Part shown: in pieces, positions 16,165-23,838 of the stretch
How positions within the stretch are numbered: position 1 is the stretch's first letter
Layout: every line of letters starts with the position of its first letter
Assembly: GCA_040758525.1 (NCBI GenBank)
Contig: JBFLVQ010000051.1
Span: 1 to 26,003 of the forward strand
Direction: 5' to 3'
DNA length: 26,003 nucleotides
Source of the DNA: JBFLVQ01 sp040758525
GTDB taxonomy: Bacteria > Acidobacteriota > Blastocatellia > Chloracidobacteriales > JADJPF01
Program-made: the position numbers and the translations under genes
The notes under the pieces: model-generated
Seen by the model: the letters and a program-made list of their open reading frames with translations, nothing else
What the model was told of the DNA's origin: nothing
Database searches by the model: none

Positions 16165-16383
16165 TCAATCACTCCATTGCAAAAATAGGTTGCGTAATTA
16201 CCCTAAAATGAGCCAGGATAAGAAAGTATACAAATCGCTTGAGCTGTTAGCTCGAAATCCCAACTAAGTTCTCACTTACATGCTCTGTTATGCTAGCAGC
16301 AAAAATCGTGGGGGTAAACTGCCAGTGGGCGAACACGTCACGTAGACTCGACCTGGATTACGAGAGTAAAGAGCAGATGAGCT

Positions 16384-17451
16384 ATGAGAACCGCAACACT
16401 GCTAGCTGTTTTATCGATTTTTCTACGATTGAGCAGCACTATTGCTATACAAGCACCTGCCGGCAGTAGTCCATCTGCGGTAGATAAGAGTAAGCCTGCT
16501 CCAGCAGTACCAGCAAATTTTGGCAGCATCAATAACACTCCATTAAAATCTGGTGATATCTACGGCATAATCATCGAAGCAGGCGCTAAGAAGAATGAGA
16601 AGACACTTATTCCTGAAATGATTGCATTACCGGGCACAATATTCCAGATGGGCGACGATAATGGCGACCAGGATGAAAAGCCCATGCATGCAGTTACCTT
16701 AAGCAGTTTTGCGATTGGACGTTTCGAGATTACTAATGCTCAGTTTACCTTCTTTGCCGATTTCACAGGATACCGTACTGAGGCCGAGAAGGAAGGCTTC
16801 TGTTATACCTATACGGCTACCATAGAAGTTACCAAATCTTTTATTGAAAAGAGATTGGGACTCACTTGGCGTAGTTTCAACCTGCCTGGACGCGAGAACC
16901 ATCCAGTTGTCTGTGTGAGTTGGAATGATGCTGTGGCCTATTGTAATTGGCTCTCAAGTATCACTGGACGTAAATATCGCCTGCCAACCGAAGCAGAATG
17001 GGAGTATGCCGCAGGGGGTGGACAGGGCGCCAAATATACCTGGGGAAATAGTTGGGAGAATGAAGCCTGTAACAGTGCTAGTTACTGGGCTAAAACTCAA
17101 ACTGCTGGCAAGGTTTGGATAGATTGGTGGAATACACAGGGAGCTCAAAAGACTGAACAGGCTAATTATTGTCTTGCCCTCAAAGTTGGCTCATTTAAGG
17201 CTAACTCCTTCGGACTTTATGATCTAATTGGCAATGTTGGTGAATGGTGTAGTGATTGGTATAGCGAAACCAATTACAAGACCGATTTTGCCCGCAACCC
17301 TAGCGGACCATTGGGTGGTGCACGTAAAGTCGTGCGGGGTTGCTCCTGGATTCATCCCTCCAACGACTGCCGTATCTCTTCACGTGCCCATTTTGGTGTT
17401 GCTTCGCGTGCCCCATTCTATGGCTTCCGTATTGCCGCTACAACCGAGTAG
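16384..17451 (+). CDS. Secreted formylglycine-generating-enzyme family protein (SUMF1 fold)
   Basis: A hydrophobic N-terminus (about 4-22) looks like a signal peptide. A Pro/Ala-rich linker follows, then the FGE-sulfatase domain from about 75 to the end: PGTIFQMGDDNGDQDEKP, IGRFEITNAQF, YRLPTEAEWEYAA (198-210), and GNVGEWCSDWY (283-293). The segment around the catalytic site is RGCSWIHPSNDC (318-329). Aligned by eye to human SUMF1, the second catalytic cysteine position is kept (C329), the first is histidine (H324), and an extra cysteine replaces the second glycine of RGGS (C320). True formylglycine formation is therefore doubtful. Many proteins of this fold are adaptors or act on other substrates. 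No sulfatase gene is adjacent. Confidence 0.85.
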   Translation: MRTATLLAVLSIFLRLSSTIAIQAPAGSSPSAVDKSKPAPAVPANFGSINNTPLKSGDIYGIIIEAGAKKNEKTLIPEMIALPGTIFQMGDDNGDQDEKPMHAVTLSSFAIGRFEITNAQFTFFADFTGYRTEAEKEGFCYTYTATIEVTKSFIEKRLGLTWRSFNLPGRENHPVVCVSWNDAVAYCNWLSSITGRKYRLPTEAEWEYAAGGGQGAKYTWGNSWENEACNSASYWAKTQTAGKVWIDWWNTQGAQKTEQANYCLALKVGSFKANSFGLYDLIGNVGEWCSDWYSETNYKTDFARNPSGPLGGARKVVRGCSWIHPSNDCRISSRAHFGVASRAPFYGFRIAATTE

Positions 17452-17578
17452 TATAGCTATGCTAATACCCGCTTTCTCTTACATCGATTTTTGGATAGGC
17501 AGCCACGCCTTCAAGATATATAATTAGTACGGTAAGTAACCCTAATTAATCCTAGTATCTTATATTGTGCAATTACTT

Positions 17579-17797
17579 ATGGATGATGCAGAGCGATTAA
17601 ATCACGTAGATCAACTGCTTGTGACAATTGAGCATCGCGTCGATCTATTGCAACTGTCTTTGTTAAGATGCCCGCGTAATGCGGTGTTACAAGCTACTCT
17701 ACGTACCCTACGCCATCAAGAGAGACTGCTACTAGAAGCCCGCCATGCGATTATTGAAGCGGCCCTCAAATCGATTGAAGAGACCACATTAAACTAG
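17579..17797 (+). CDS. Small alpha-helical protein, unknown
   Basis: The 72-residue protein is predicted to be almost entirely helical, with heptad-like leucines (VDQLLVTIEHRVDLLQLSLL and TLRTLRHQERLLLEARHAI), and so probably a coiled coil. I do not recognise the family. The frame extends to a GTG at 17567; neither start has a visible ribosome site, so its status as a gene is moderate. It comes first in a run of plus-strand phage-like genes and its end overlaps the ParB-like fragment. Confidence 0.5.
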   Translation: MDDAERLNHVDQLLVTIEHRVDLLQLSLLRCPRNAVLQATLRTLRHQERLLLEARHAIIEAALKSIEETTLN

Positions 17798-17925
17798 CTT
17801 TGCCTGCTATTGAAACCCTCCGCTTAGATCCTAAAAATACCCGCTTTTCCAACCATAGATCGATTTATCGGAAAATCGTTAAGAAGCATTACAACAGGCA
17901 AATTTTTCGCTGTTCTTTCGCCTAA
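17779..17925 (+). pseudogene. Possible ParB-like nuclease-domain fragment
   Basis: The frame is open from 17779 to a stop at 17923-17925, with no ATG. From a TTG at 17800 it reads LPAIETLRLDPKNTRFSNHRSI, which resembles the beginning of ParB/Srx-type domains in phage-associated ParB and methyltransferase proteins (pattern LxLDPKNxRxHxxxSI). The match stops after about 22 residues and the rest looks like frameshifted or unrelated sequence. It is too short to be functional. It overlaps the 3' end of the preceding small gene, as adjacent phage genes often do. The resemblance could be chance. Confidence 0.35.
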
Positions 17926-17992
17926 TATTCGTCTATTATGATAATGTGATAGCGGTAATAGCTTGAGGCCTGACAATTTCAGGAGTTTGCCT

Positions 17993-18505
17993 ATGATCGA
18001 TCTGCATAAAACCTTAACCAACTCAAACAAACCATTGCCAGCAGAACCCCCAGCAACCCCTTTGGCAACCAGTCAAGCAGCTAGTGAAGAGCAATCCAAT
18101 AGTCTCTCTACAGGCGAAAAGAGGTCGATAGAGAGACCTTGGTCACGCTGCCAGGCTAATAGTAGCGCCCAACTCGACCAAGAGATAGCGACCAATATTA
18201 ATAAGGAAGATCCTGCTTTACGTGATTATGCCAAAATGCTCAATGAGTCTATGCATACTGGTGAGGACTGGTTATATCTAGATAATCTAGATGAAATGGC
18301 TGGGCCAATACAAGGATTGGCATATTTTGGCTGGCGTCGTGAATCTGGCAAGCGTGTCTGGCTAGGTTCAAGAGAATGGGTCACTCGTGCTTGGCGTGAG
18401 GCAATAAATAAAGGCCTAGTGGCAACAATAAAGCAACTGCACCAGATTGATAGTTGGAAGCTTGAGATCGAGCAGCAGCTAGATAGCATACCGGACACCT
18501 TATAA
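17993..18505 (+). CDS. Hypothetical protein of the RecT-like island
   Basis: This protein has 170 residues from the ATG at 17993, chosen because AGGAG lies about seven bases upstream (an upstream in-frame start at 17963 lacks one). The first 60 or so residues are Pro/Ser/Ala-rich and likely disordered. The C-terminal 90 are folded-looking and tryptophan-rich (DWLYLDNLDEM, AYFGWRRESGKRVWLGSREWV, AWREAI). I do not recognise the family. It ends 13 bases before the RecT-like gene and is probably co-transcribed. A role alongside the annealing protein is a guess from position. Confidence 0.6.
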   Translation: MIDLHKTLTNSNKPLPAEPPATPLATSQAASEEQSNSLSTGEKRSIERPWSRCQANSSAQLDQEIATNINKEDPALRDYAKMLNESMHTGEDWLYLDNLDEMAGPIQGLAYFGWRRESGKRVWLGSREWVTRAWREAINKGLVATIKQLHQIDSWKLEIEQQLDSIPDTL

Positions 18506-18518
18506 GGAATAGCAGGTA

Positions 18519-19484
18519 ATGGATCAAGAACCAGCCGTGCAACTACAACCAGCTATAATGAGCACCTCCTCAGAAGAATGGCAAGTGCTTATTGAACAGG
18601 CAAACATCCTCCTGCAGAGTGGTTTTCTTCCCGAAGATATCAAGCGACCAGCTCAGGCCGTCGCCATCATTCTACAAGGACGCGAATTAGGTATTGGGGC
18701 AATGGCAGCACTACAGAACATCAACATTATCAAAGGCAAGCCAACCATCTCACCACAATTGATGTTGGCACTGATCAATCGCTCAAAGCAGTTGGAGAAT
18801 ATGGAGATCAGTGATGATGGCAACAAATGCACTGTGCTAATGAAACGTTATGGCCGCTCCCCTTTTACTGTTTCCTTCTCTATGGAAGATGCAGCCAAGA
18901 TAAAGACTTTTGAGAAAGGGGCGCAAATCTCTCTTTGTGAGAAATATAATTGGAGGCAGATGCCCAGTGTGATGCGTCGTTGGCGGGCAATCGCAGCGGC
19001 AGCACGTATCGTTTTTCCAGATGTTATTCTAGGTCTATATACTCCTGAAGAGATGGGCGCAGAGGTCGATGAAGATGGTAATATCGTATGCTTGCGGGCA
19101 GATAGAAAAGCACAGATCCTGGCAGAAGAAGTAGCTCTCATTGAGATGCTTATCCCCGCCGCTCATGTCACCAAACCGCATGTACTCAAGATGATTGCCA
19201 GCAAATACAAAGTCAAGAGTATCGATCAACTCTCTGCAGAAGTGAGAAAGCGGCTCTACCGCTGGTTATGTAACGAAGCTAACAGATGTCGTGAATTGAT
19301 CGCACAGATCAATATCCTACGTAAAGAGAGTGCAATATTGCGTGGCGAGCCTATACCTGTGTTAGAGAAGTTTCCTCAGCTATCGCGCCAACAGTTGGAA
19401 GACCTACTTATCTATGAGCAACAAGCGAGTCTGCCCTACACAGCGATGGAGAGCGAAGAGAAGGAGGCTGCTGCCTATGATTAA
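18519..19484 (+). CDS. RecT-like phage recombination protein
   Basis: The 321-residue protein contains the block GRELGIGAMAALQNINIIKG followed by KPTISPQLMLALI (about residues 50-85), then SFSMEDAAKIKTFEKG and MRRWRAIAAAARIVFPDV with LGLYTPEEMG (about 150-185). This order is typical of phage proteins annotated as RecT-type single-strand annealing proteins, and I rely on recall of that pattern. The C-terminal 120 residues are helical and charged and may be a separate domain (KPHVLKMIASKYKVKSIDQL). Annealing proteins pair with an exonuclease, but none is intact here. It overlaps a short frame that may be the stub of the next gene. Confidence 0.65.
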   Translation: MDQEPAVQLQPAIMSTSSEEWQVLIEQANILLQSGFLPEDIKRPAQAVAIILQGRELGIGAMAALQNINIIKGKPTISPQLMLALINRSKQLENMEISDDGNKCTVLMKRYGRSPFTVSFSMEDAAKIKTFEKGAQISLCEKYNWRQMPSVMRRWRAIAAAARIVFPDVILGLYTPEEMGAEVDEDGNIVCLRADRKAQILAEEVALIEMLIPAAHVTKPHVLKMIASKYKVKSIDQLSAEVRKRLYRWLCNEANRCRELIAQINILRKESAILRGEPIPVLEKFPQLSRQQLEDLLIYEQQASLPYTAMESEEKEAAAYD

Positions 19485-19539
19485 CATTGAGGAATGGCAT
19501 AAGTTCCTCAACAAAATCCATTACCACTACTTCTCCTAG
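19477..19539 (+). pseudogene. 20-codon frame coupled to the RecT-like gene, probable gene stub
   Basis: ATG at 19477 overlaps the RecT-like stop (in TATGATTAA) and has AAGGAGG at 19461-19467, nine bases upstream, one of the best ribosome sites in the window. The frame encodes MINIEEWHKF then 10 residues and stops at 19539. A strong, coupled start leading to so short a product suggests the beginning of a deleted downstream phage gene, for instance the missing nuclease. It could also be a genuine microprotein. Confidence 0.4.
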
Positions 19540-19571
19540 GATAAAAATCGTTTGAATTTAACTGCTACGGT

Positions 19572-20408
19572 TTAAAATCTTTTTAGATCGGTTTTACGAA
19601 AAGCCCATTCAGGAGTCTCTAGTGTCTCGCCAAAGTCAAGATTGTACCAAGGGCTCAATGAGTAATCAGTAGGGTTTTTCAATATATGCAGATCCTGAGC
19701 AGGCATATAGCTTTGTGCTAATAGAAATAGCTTCTTGCCACTTTTATTCACTGCCATATCCACAACAATCACAGCATGGCCAGGAAAGCCGCCCTGTATA
19801 AACACATCACCAATCTTAAGATTATTGATAAGAGAGACCGACTTTAGCTCTCTGCTTAAAGAGGCGGTGCCAGCATAAGTAAAGATCTTTTCCAGATACT
19901 CCTTAAAGTTTCGGTAGGAGGTATCCCTAGCTGCATTTTTTATCCAAACAACTTTGTTGCCTCTAATTACCGGTCGATAACCTTCTGTCCAGCGAGTAAA
20001 ATCGACACGGTCGCCACTAGTAAAATTAAAATGGATAGTTTCGTATTTGCCTGTCGAGAAGAGATATTCTGCACGTAGCCGCATAACTGCATCAGCACAC
20101 TGTTGTAGATCTTTACTACCTACATCTAGATTAACAACCGCGAAATGTGCCGTCTGATTGATCTTCTTCTCTCCATTATGTAGATAGACGGGTGGATTCC
20201 CTTTCTTAAGAGGAAGATGCTGCAACCAATCTTCAAAAGTTCCTACACTAGTGACCACTCTTTCATAACCACTAGGAACTGGTATGCGTTTGATAATACT
20301 TTGTGAAGTGTCGTAGTCGGGTAACCAGGTGTAAGAGTGAGGTTGTGCGGACACAGTTAACACAAAGAGCATTGCTGTCAATATCAGAGATAGTAGTGTA
20401 ACTTTCAT
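19572..20408 (-). CDS. DUF4846 family secreted protein
   Basis: The 278-residue protein has a signal peptide (MKVTLLSLILTAMLFVLTVSA, cleavage near AQP). The mature part shows the DUF4846 landmarks: RIPVPSGYERV, FEDWLQHLPLKKG with PPVYLHNGEKK, HFAVVNLDVGSKDLQQCADAVMRLRAEYL, and IKIGDVFIQGG-like sequence followed by PGHAVIVVDMA. The GHAVIVVD segment with an earlier conserved cysteine is reminiscent of NlpC/P60-like folds, but the family function is unknown. The start has no clear ribosome site. It begins 29 bases after the upstream minus-strand secreted protein and probably shares its promoter. Confidence 0.85.
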   Translation of the reverse strand: MKVTLLSLILTAMLFVLTVSAQPHSYTWLPDYDTSQSIIKRIPVPSGYERVVTSVGTFEDWLQHLPLKKGNPPVYLHNGEKKINQTAHFAVVNLDVGSKDLQQCADAVMRLRAEYLFSTGKYETIHFNFTSGDRVDFTRWTEGYRPVIRGNKVVWIKNAARDTSYRNFKEYLEKIFTYAGTASLSRELKSVSLINNLKIGDVFIQGGFPGHAVIVVDMAVNKSGKKLFLLAQSYMPAQDLHILKNPTDYSLSPWYNLDFGETLETPEWAFRKTDLKRF

Positions 20409-20437
20409 ATTAAACCAGGCTAATGGTTAGCATTACA

Positions 20438-21124
20438 CTATTTCTTGTTCAAATCTTTAGCAAAAGCGCTAATTACTCGATCACCAGCCTCACGCCCAGC
20501 CTGTTCCAAGGAATATTGTAGTGGTGAACGCCCATTTGCAGGCGGTAAAGGCAGAGGTACCTGCACTGGCACACTACCTACATTCACATTAGGCGAGTAG
20601 GGACGTAGATATACGCGACCTTGTGATTTCAATTTTGCTGTCCCTGGCTGAAAGACAAAATAGTCAACAGAATAATCAGAAATACTATTTCCGCCTCCAT
20701 TAAATGCGTCTCCACCAAATTGTAGCCAAACAACAAACACTTCTGTCTGCGTCTTAGCAAGATCGGTAGCCTCTTTACGAGTCATCTGTTTTTCCAACTT
20801 GGTATCAAAAATAGGCGTTTCTTTGAGTCGTCCGGCAAAACCACTCATAATAAGACCATAAACAGTAGAAGGAACAGAGACAGATTGTACATCGGTAGTG
20901 GCTATCAGCGAGAAACGTGGCGCTTCTTGCTTAGGTGTCTGTTTCTCAGGTTCACTACTAGGTGGTGGCTCTTCCTCCTCAACAGGTGTAGTAGTAGGTG
21001 TTGAGACAGGATTAGAGGATGAGCTACGCTTGGGCCGGCGCCCAGACTGGGCTTCGACTGAACCGATCAAACCCAATAGTATTGAGAAGCATAAGAACAG
21101 TAATGCCATGCGATGGTATCTCAT
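20438..21124 (-). CDS. Secreted protein of unknown function with Pro/Glu/Ser-rich linker
   Basis: The 228-residue protein starts at 21124: the in-frame ATG at 21199 lies upstream of the likely promoter, and AGAGAGG sits seven bases before 21124. A signal peptide (MRYHRMALLFLCFSILLGLIG, cleavage around VEA-Q) is followed by a low-complexity Arg/Ser/Pro/Glu linker (about 27-65) and a globular domain (FSLIATTDVQSVSV, MTRKEATDLAKTQTEVFVVWLQF, YSVDYFVFQPGTAKLKSQGRVYL). The domain resembles secreted proteins that report on or bind ligands, but I cannot name a family. It is the first gene of a two-gene minus-strand unit with the DUF4846 gene. Confidence 0.7.
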   Translation of the reverse strand: MRYHRMALLFLCFSILLGLIGSVEAQSGRRPKRSSSSNPVSTPTTTPVEEEEPPPSSEPEKQTPKQEAPRFSLIATTDVQSVSVPSTVYGLIMSGFAGRLKETPIFDTKLEKQMTRKEATDLAKTQTEVFVVWLQFGGDAFNGGGNSISDYSVDYFVFQPGTAKLKSQGRVYLRPYSPNVNVGSVPVQVPLPLPPANGRSPLQYSLEQAGREAGDRVISAFAKDLNKK

Positions 21125-21170
21125 AAATATCCTCTCTAAAAAGGGTTTTTTCGCCTCGATGCTATCGATC

Positions 21171-21199
21171 AGGATACCTGAGACAAGCAAATCTGCCAA
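21171..21199 (-). promoter_or_regulatory. Promoter of the secreted-protein pair
   Basis: On the minus strand TTGGCA (21194-21199) and TATCCT (21171-21176) are separated by exactly 17 bases, giving five and four matches to consensus. It lies 46 bases before the chosen start at 21124 and supports that start over the longer frame. Confidence 0.55.
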
Positions 21200-21655
21200 G
21201 TCTCATCCTCAGAATTGTCACAGCTCTTACGATCATTTGTCGCATTTTACTACATCAGATATTTACCCGAGGTGAAAAGGCGCCAAAATAGGACCTTTAC
21301 CTACTTCACATCAACTATGGTCTCGTTTATAAATGGTGCTGGCGGAGTTACGAATTAAGACTCTCAAACTCGTAACCCGTATTCCCGCTAAAGCTCACAC
21401 AATGCTCTAATCAATTATCAAATAAGTGTAGCTGTAGAACAGCTTGAAAGTCGGTGTAAGAAAATGTGGCAAAGCACATTGCCACGCCAGAGATATCTAT
21501 CTAGCTAGTGCCTAAAAGCCTGCGCGCGCTCTCTGCCACTGTCTGTTAAGGAGAAGCTATCTACAGATGGAAGGCGGTCGTATGCGCAAAACCATAACCT
21601 CAGTGGAACAGCATATGGTTCCATACAAGCTCTTAAAGGGAGTTGATAAGAAGTT
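21200..21655 (+). other. Gene-poor leader upstream of the BON genes, with inverted repeats
   Basis: I found no gene longer than 34 codons here. There are four clear inverted repeats: GTTACGA with TCGTAAC (21347-21353 / 21370-21376), GTGGCAA with TTGCCAC around a six-base loop (21466-21485), AACCATA with TATGGTT (21590-21596 / 21614-21620), and TGGAAC with GTTCCA (21604-21609 / 21618-21623). The last two compete for the same bases just before the BON gene. No good -35/-10 pair was seen on the plus strand. It may be a long regulated 5' leader. Confidence 0.4.
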
Positions 21656-21671
21656 ATGTTTACTAATCTGA
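21567..21671 (+). CDS. Possible 34-codon upstream reading frame
   Basis: An ATG at 21567, 13 bases after AAGGAG, opens a frame beginning MEGGRMRKTI that ends at 21671, 16 bases inside the first BON gene. Such overlap could couple translation. The competing hairpins at 21590-21623 lie within it. Product composition is unremarkable, and it may be chance. Confidence 0.25.
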   Translation: MEGGRMRKTITSVEQHMVPYKLLKGVDKKLCLLI

Positions 21672-22099
21672 GCACACAATTCGGCAGCTCTGCCTGCCCG
21701 CAATGGGGCTCGCAGTTCATTGGTGGTCTGGGCAATCTACAATCCTTGTATCCGCCCTTTATCAGTGGCTTTGCTCCTTTTGTGCCGGGAATGACGCCCT
21801 TTACCTTTAATCTTGGGGCAGTCACCAGTGATGAAGAGATAGAGCAACTGCTCTACAACTTCATCGATAGTAACCTGATATTGCAGCTCGCAGAAATAAC
21901 TGTAGAGGTGCGCGATCGTGTGGTTACCTTAAATGGCAATGTGCCTAATAAACAGATCAAGTTCATTGTCGAGAATCTGGCTTACCAGCTTCCCGTCGTA
22001 ATTGATGTCAATAACCAGCTTAAAATCACGGCACGGCGCACACGTAGAAGAGAGCAGACAGAAACAGCGACGGCCCAAACCGCCAAAGGGCGATCTTAA
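21656..22099 (+). CDS. BON-domain protein (short paralogue)
   Basis: The 147-residue protein has a Gly/Pro/Phe-rich N-terminus (about 1-50, FISGFAPFVPGMTPFTF). A BON domain follows from about 55 to 128: SDEEIEQLLYNFIDSN, AEITVEVRDRVVTLNGNVPNKQIKFIVENLAYQLPVVIDVNNQLKI. BON domains bind phospholipid or other surfaces and occur in envelope and osmotic-stress proteins. No signal peptide is seen, so export, if any, is by another route. The tail is basic and Thr/Gln-rich. It lies 66 bases upstream of a larger paralogue with the same layout; the two share the YN-x-ID and VPNK-x-IK motifs and are probably an old tandem duplication. Confidence 0.82.
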   Translation: MFTNLSTQFGSSACPQWGSQFIGGLGNLQSLYPPFISGFAPFVPGMTPFTFNLGAVTSDEEIEQLLYNFIDSNLILQLAEITVEVRDRVVTLNGNVPNKQIKFIVENLAYQLPVVIDVNNQLKITARRTRRREQTETATAQTAKGRS

Positions 22100-22165
22100 G
22101 CTTAAATGAGCCCAAACTAACCTTTCTTAAACAATATGTAAGTAAATTCTTGAGGAGGTACTGTG

Positions 22166-23641
22166 ATGTTTACTGGTTTTAATGTAGGCGCGTTCAACTA
22201 TCCACAATTTGGCATTTACCCGCAGCATTTCTTTGGCCAAGGCTTCTACCAGCCGGTCGCAGCAGCTAATCTACCTGGGTTTGGCTTAGGTAGTAACATT
22301 CCTAGTATAGGTCCAGGTGTTAATATGCCGGGTCAAGGTGTCAATCCCACTGGCTTTGGAGTACCCAACCTCCCACAGCAATTTGTAACCAGTCAAGGGC
22401 TCAATCCATATGTTCCCAATCTGCTCACTAATCCCATATACAATATTGGTGTAATACCTGGAATAGTTCCATCACCATTGATTCCCCAACAGAGTCAGAT
22501 CAACCCATTTGTGTTCAACCCATATTTGACTGGCTTGCCAACTGGCTTTGGTATCACAACAGTTCCCTATGGCTTTGCTGATGGAGTCAATCTGCTGAAT
22601 CTCTGTACAGGTGTTTATCCACAAAATATTGGCCTAGGGCAACAGCTAACCCAGCCCTACAATTTGGCAGTCAATCGGCAGCCAAACCCATTTATCAATG
22701 TGCCCACACAAGAATTCTTTGGTAATCCCCTAGGACTTACATATAACGTAACACCATCAGGATTTGGCACAGGCGTCAATCCACCAAGTTTCAATCCACC
22801 CAATGTCAACCTACCAGGTATGAATATACCAGGTATTAGTGCTGGTATTAATCAGCCCAACATTAGCCAGAGTCAAGGAATAAACCAACCACTTACTCAA
22901 GGCCCAATCAATCCGATCAACCCCTTATTCAATCTACCAGTAGGCTTGACAAGAAACGTCTTTGGCACAGGTGTAAATCAACCCTGGCAGTTTGTTAACC
23001 CTGCGAGCTTTGGCGGTGAACCAACTACATTTCCTGGCTTAACTAGTGGTGTAACAAGCATTGGTACAGGCGTTAATCCCTTTGTCCAAGGTATTAACCC
23101 TAGTCTGCTAACCCCAACTATTAACCCATTTATGGGGCTGCCCCATCTAGGCTTATACTCACCGTTGATTCAATCACAGGGTTTGGGATTTAATATCCCT
23201 GGATTGACAGGCAATTTTGGCTTACCAGGGTTAGCTCCTAACCTGACTGGATATGGATTTAATCTACCTGGTGTAGGAATTGATCTAATCGGTAGTCTAT
23301 ACCGTACAGGCCCTACGCTTACTCCGCCTCAGGGGCAACTTCAGACCACGCCCCCAATTAGTACTGGTTTGCTAAACGATGACGCGATTGTAGAGCTAGT
23401 CTACAATCTCATCGATTGTGATCCAGTCTGCTTGAATGCTGATATACAGGTCCGTTGCGAGACTGGTGAAGTGACTCTTAGCGGAATGGTGCCAAATAAG
23501 CATATTAAACAGATTGTTGGAAATATCGCTTGGTCTATCCCTAGTGTCACTGATGTACATAATAACATCAATGTCAGTAGACAAATAAGAACAGGTAAGA
23601 CCAGTGCTGAACATAAGGCAACGGCAGCACGCACTAGCTAA
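22166..23641 (+). CDS. Gly/Asn/Pro/Phe-rich repetitive protein with C-terminal BON domain
   Basis: This is a 491-residue protein from the ATG at 22166, chosen because GAGGAGG lies seven bases upstream (a GTG at 22163 is too close). Residues 1-390 are low-complexity, dominated by Gly, Asn, Pro, Phe, Leu and Gln, with recurring short phrases such as FGTGVNPP, IGTGVNPF, PGVNMPG, FNLPGVG and GINQP; these are irregular, not exact tandem repeats. Acidic and basic residues are nearly absent. Residues 400-475 form a BON domain (DDAIVELVYNLID, GEVTLSGMVPNKHIKQIVGNIAWSIPSVTDVHNNI). There is no signal peptide. The long region is likely disordered or able to form assemblies or a surface layer, with the BON domain as anchor. 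I know of no named family with this layout. Confidence 0.82.
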   Translation: MFTGFNVGAFNYPQFGIYPQHFFGQGFYQPVAAANLPGFGLGSNIPSIGPGVNMPGQGVNPTGFGVPNLPQQFVTSQGLNPYVPNLLTNPIYNIGVIPGIVPSPLIPQQSQINPFVFNPYLTGLPTGFGITTVPYGFADGVNLLNLCTGVYPQNIGLGQQLTQPYNLAVNRQPNPFINVPTQEFFGNPLGLTYNVTPSGFGTGVNPPSFNPPNVNLPGMNIPGISAGINQPNISQSQGINQPLTQGPINPINPLFNLPVGLTRNVFGTGVNQPWQFVNPASFGGEPTTFPGLTSGVTSIGTGVNPFVQGINPSLLTPTINPFMGLPHLGLYSPLIQSQGLGFNIPGLTGNFGLPGLAPNLTGYGFNLPGVGIDLIGSLYRTGPTLTPPQGQLQTTPPISTGLLNDDAIVELVYNLIDCDPVCLNADIQVRCETGEVTLSGMVPNKHIKQIVGNIAWSIPSVTDVHNNINVSRQIRTGKTSAEHKATAARTS

Positions 23642-23779
23642 ACCTATCTACCTTGCTAAAACAGCAGGCTGAGCCAGTCTCAGCCTGACTCTCCCTAAAT
23701 CAATGTTTGAATGAATAGCCACTCATATTGTTGAGGTGGTACGGAAAAACTTTGCAGAAAATCTTGCCAGATAGGATAC

Positions 23780-23804
23780 AATATATCTCTTCATCCGATA
23801 TATT
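23780..23804 (+). promoter_or_regulatory. Inverted repeat upstream of the pentapeptide gene
   Basis: AATATATC (23780-23787) and GATATATT (23797-23804) are perfect eight-base arms around a nine-base spacer, ending 34 bases before the start codon. TACAAT at 23775-23780 may be the -10, overlapping the first arm. This fits an operator or a leader hairpin. Confidence 0.4.
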
Positions 23805-23838
23805 AGAAGAAACCTCCTGAAAACAGAAAGAGACACCT

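Noticed and set aside
16384..17451. Genuine formylglycine-generating enzyme activating a sulfatase
   Set aside because: The first catalytic cysteine position is histidine by eye alignment and no sulfatase gene is nearby.
21505..21825. 106-codon minus-strand frame across the BON leader
   Set aside because: Antisense to the BON gene start and without a recognisable domain.
22166..23365. Tandem DNA repeat or CRISPR-like array in the low-complexity gene
   Set aside because: The repeated phrases (for example GTGVNP) are irregular in spacing and in codons; no constant repeat-spacer unit exists.
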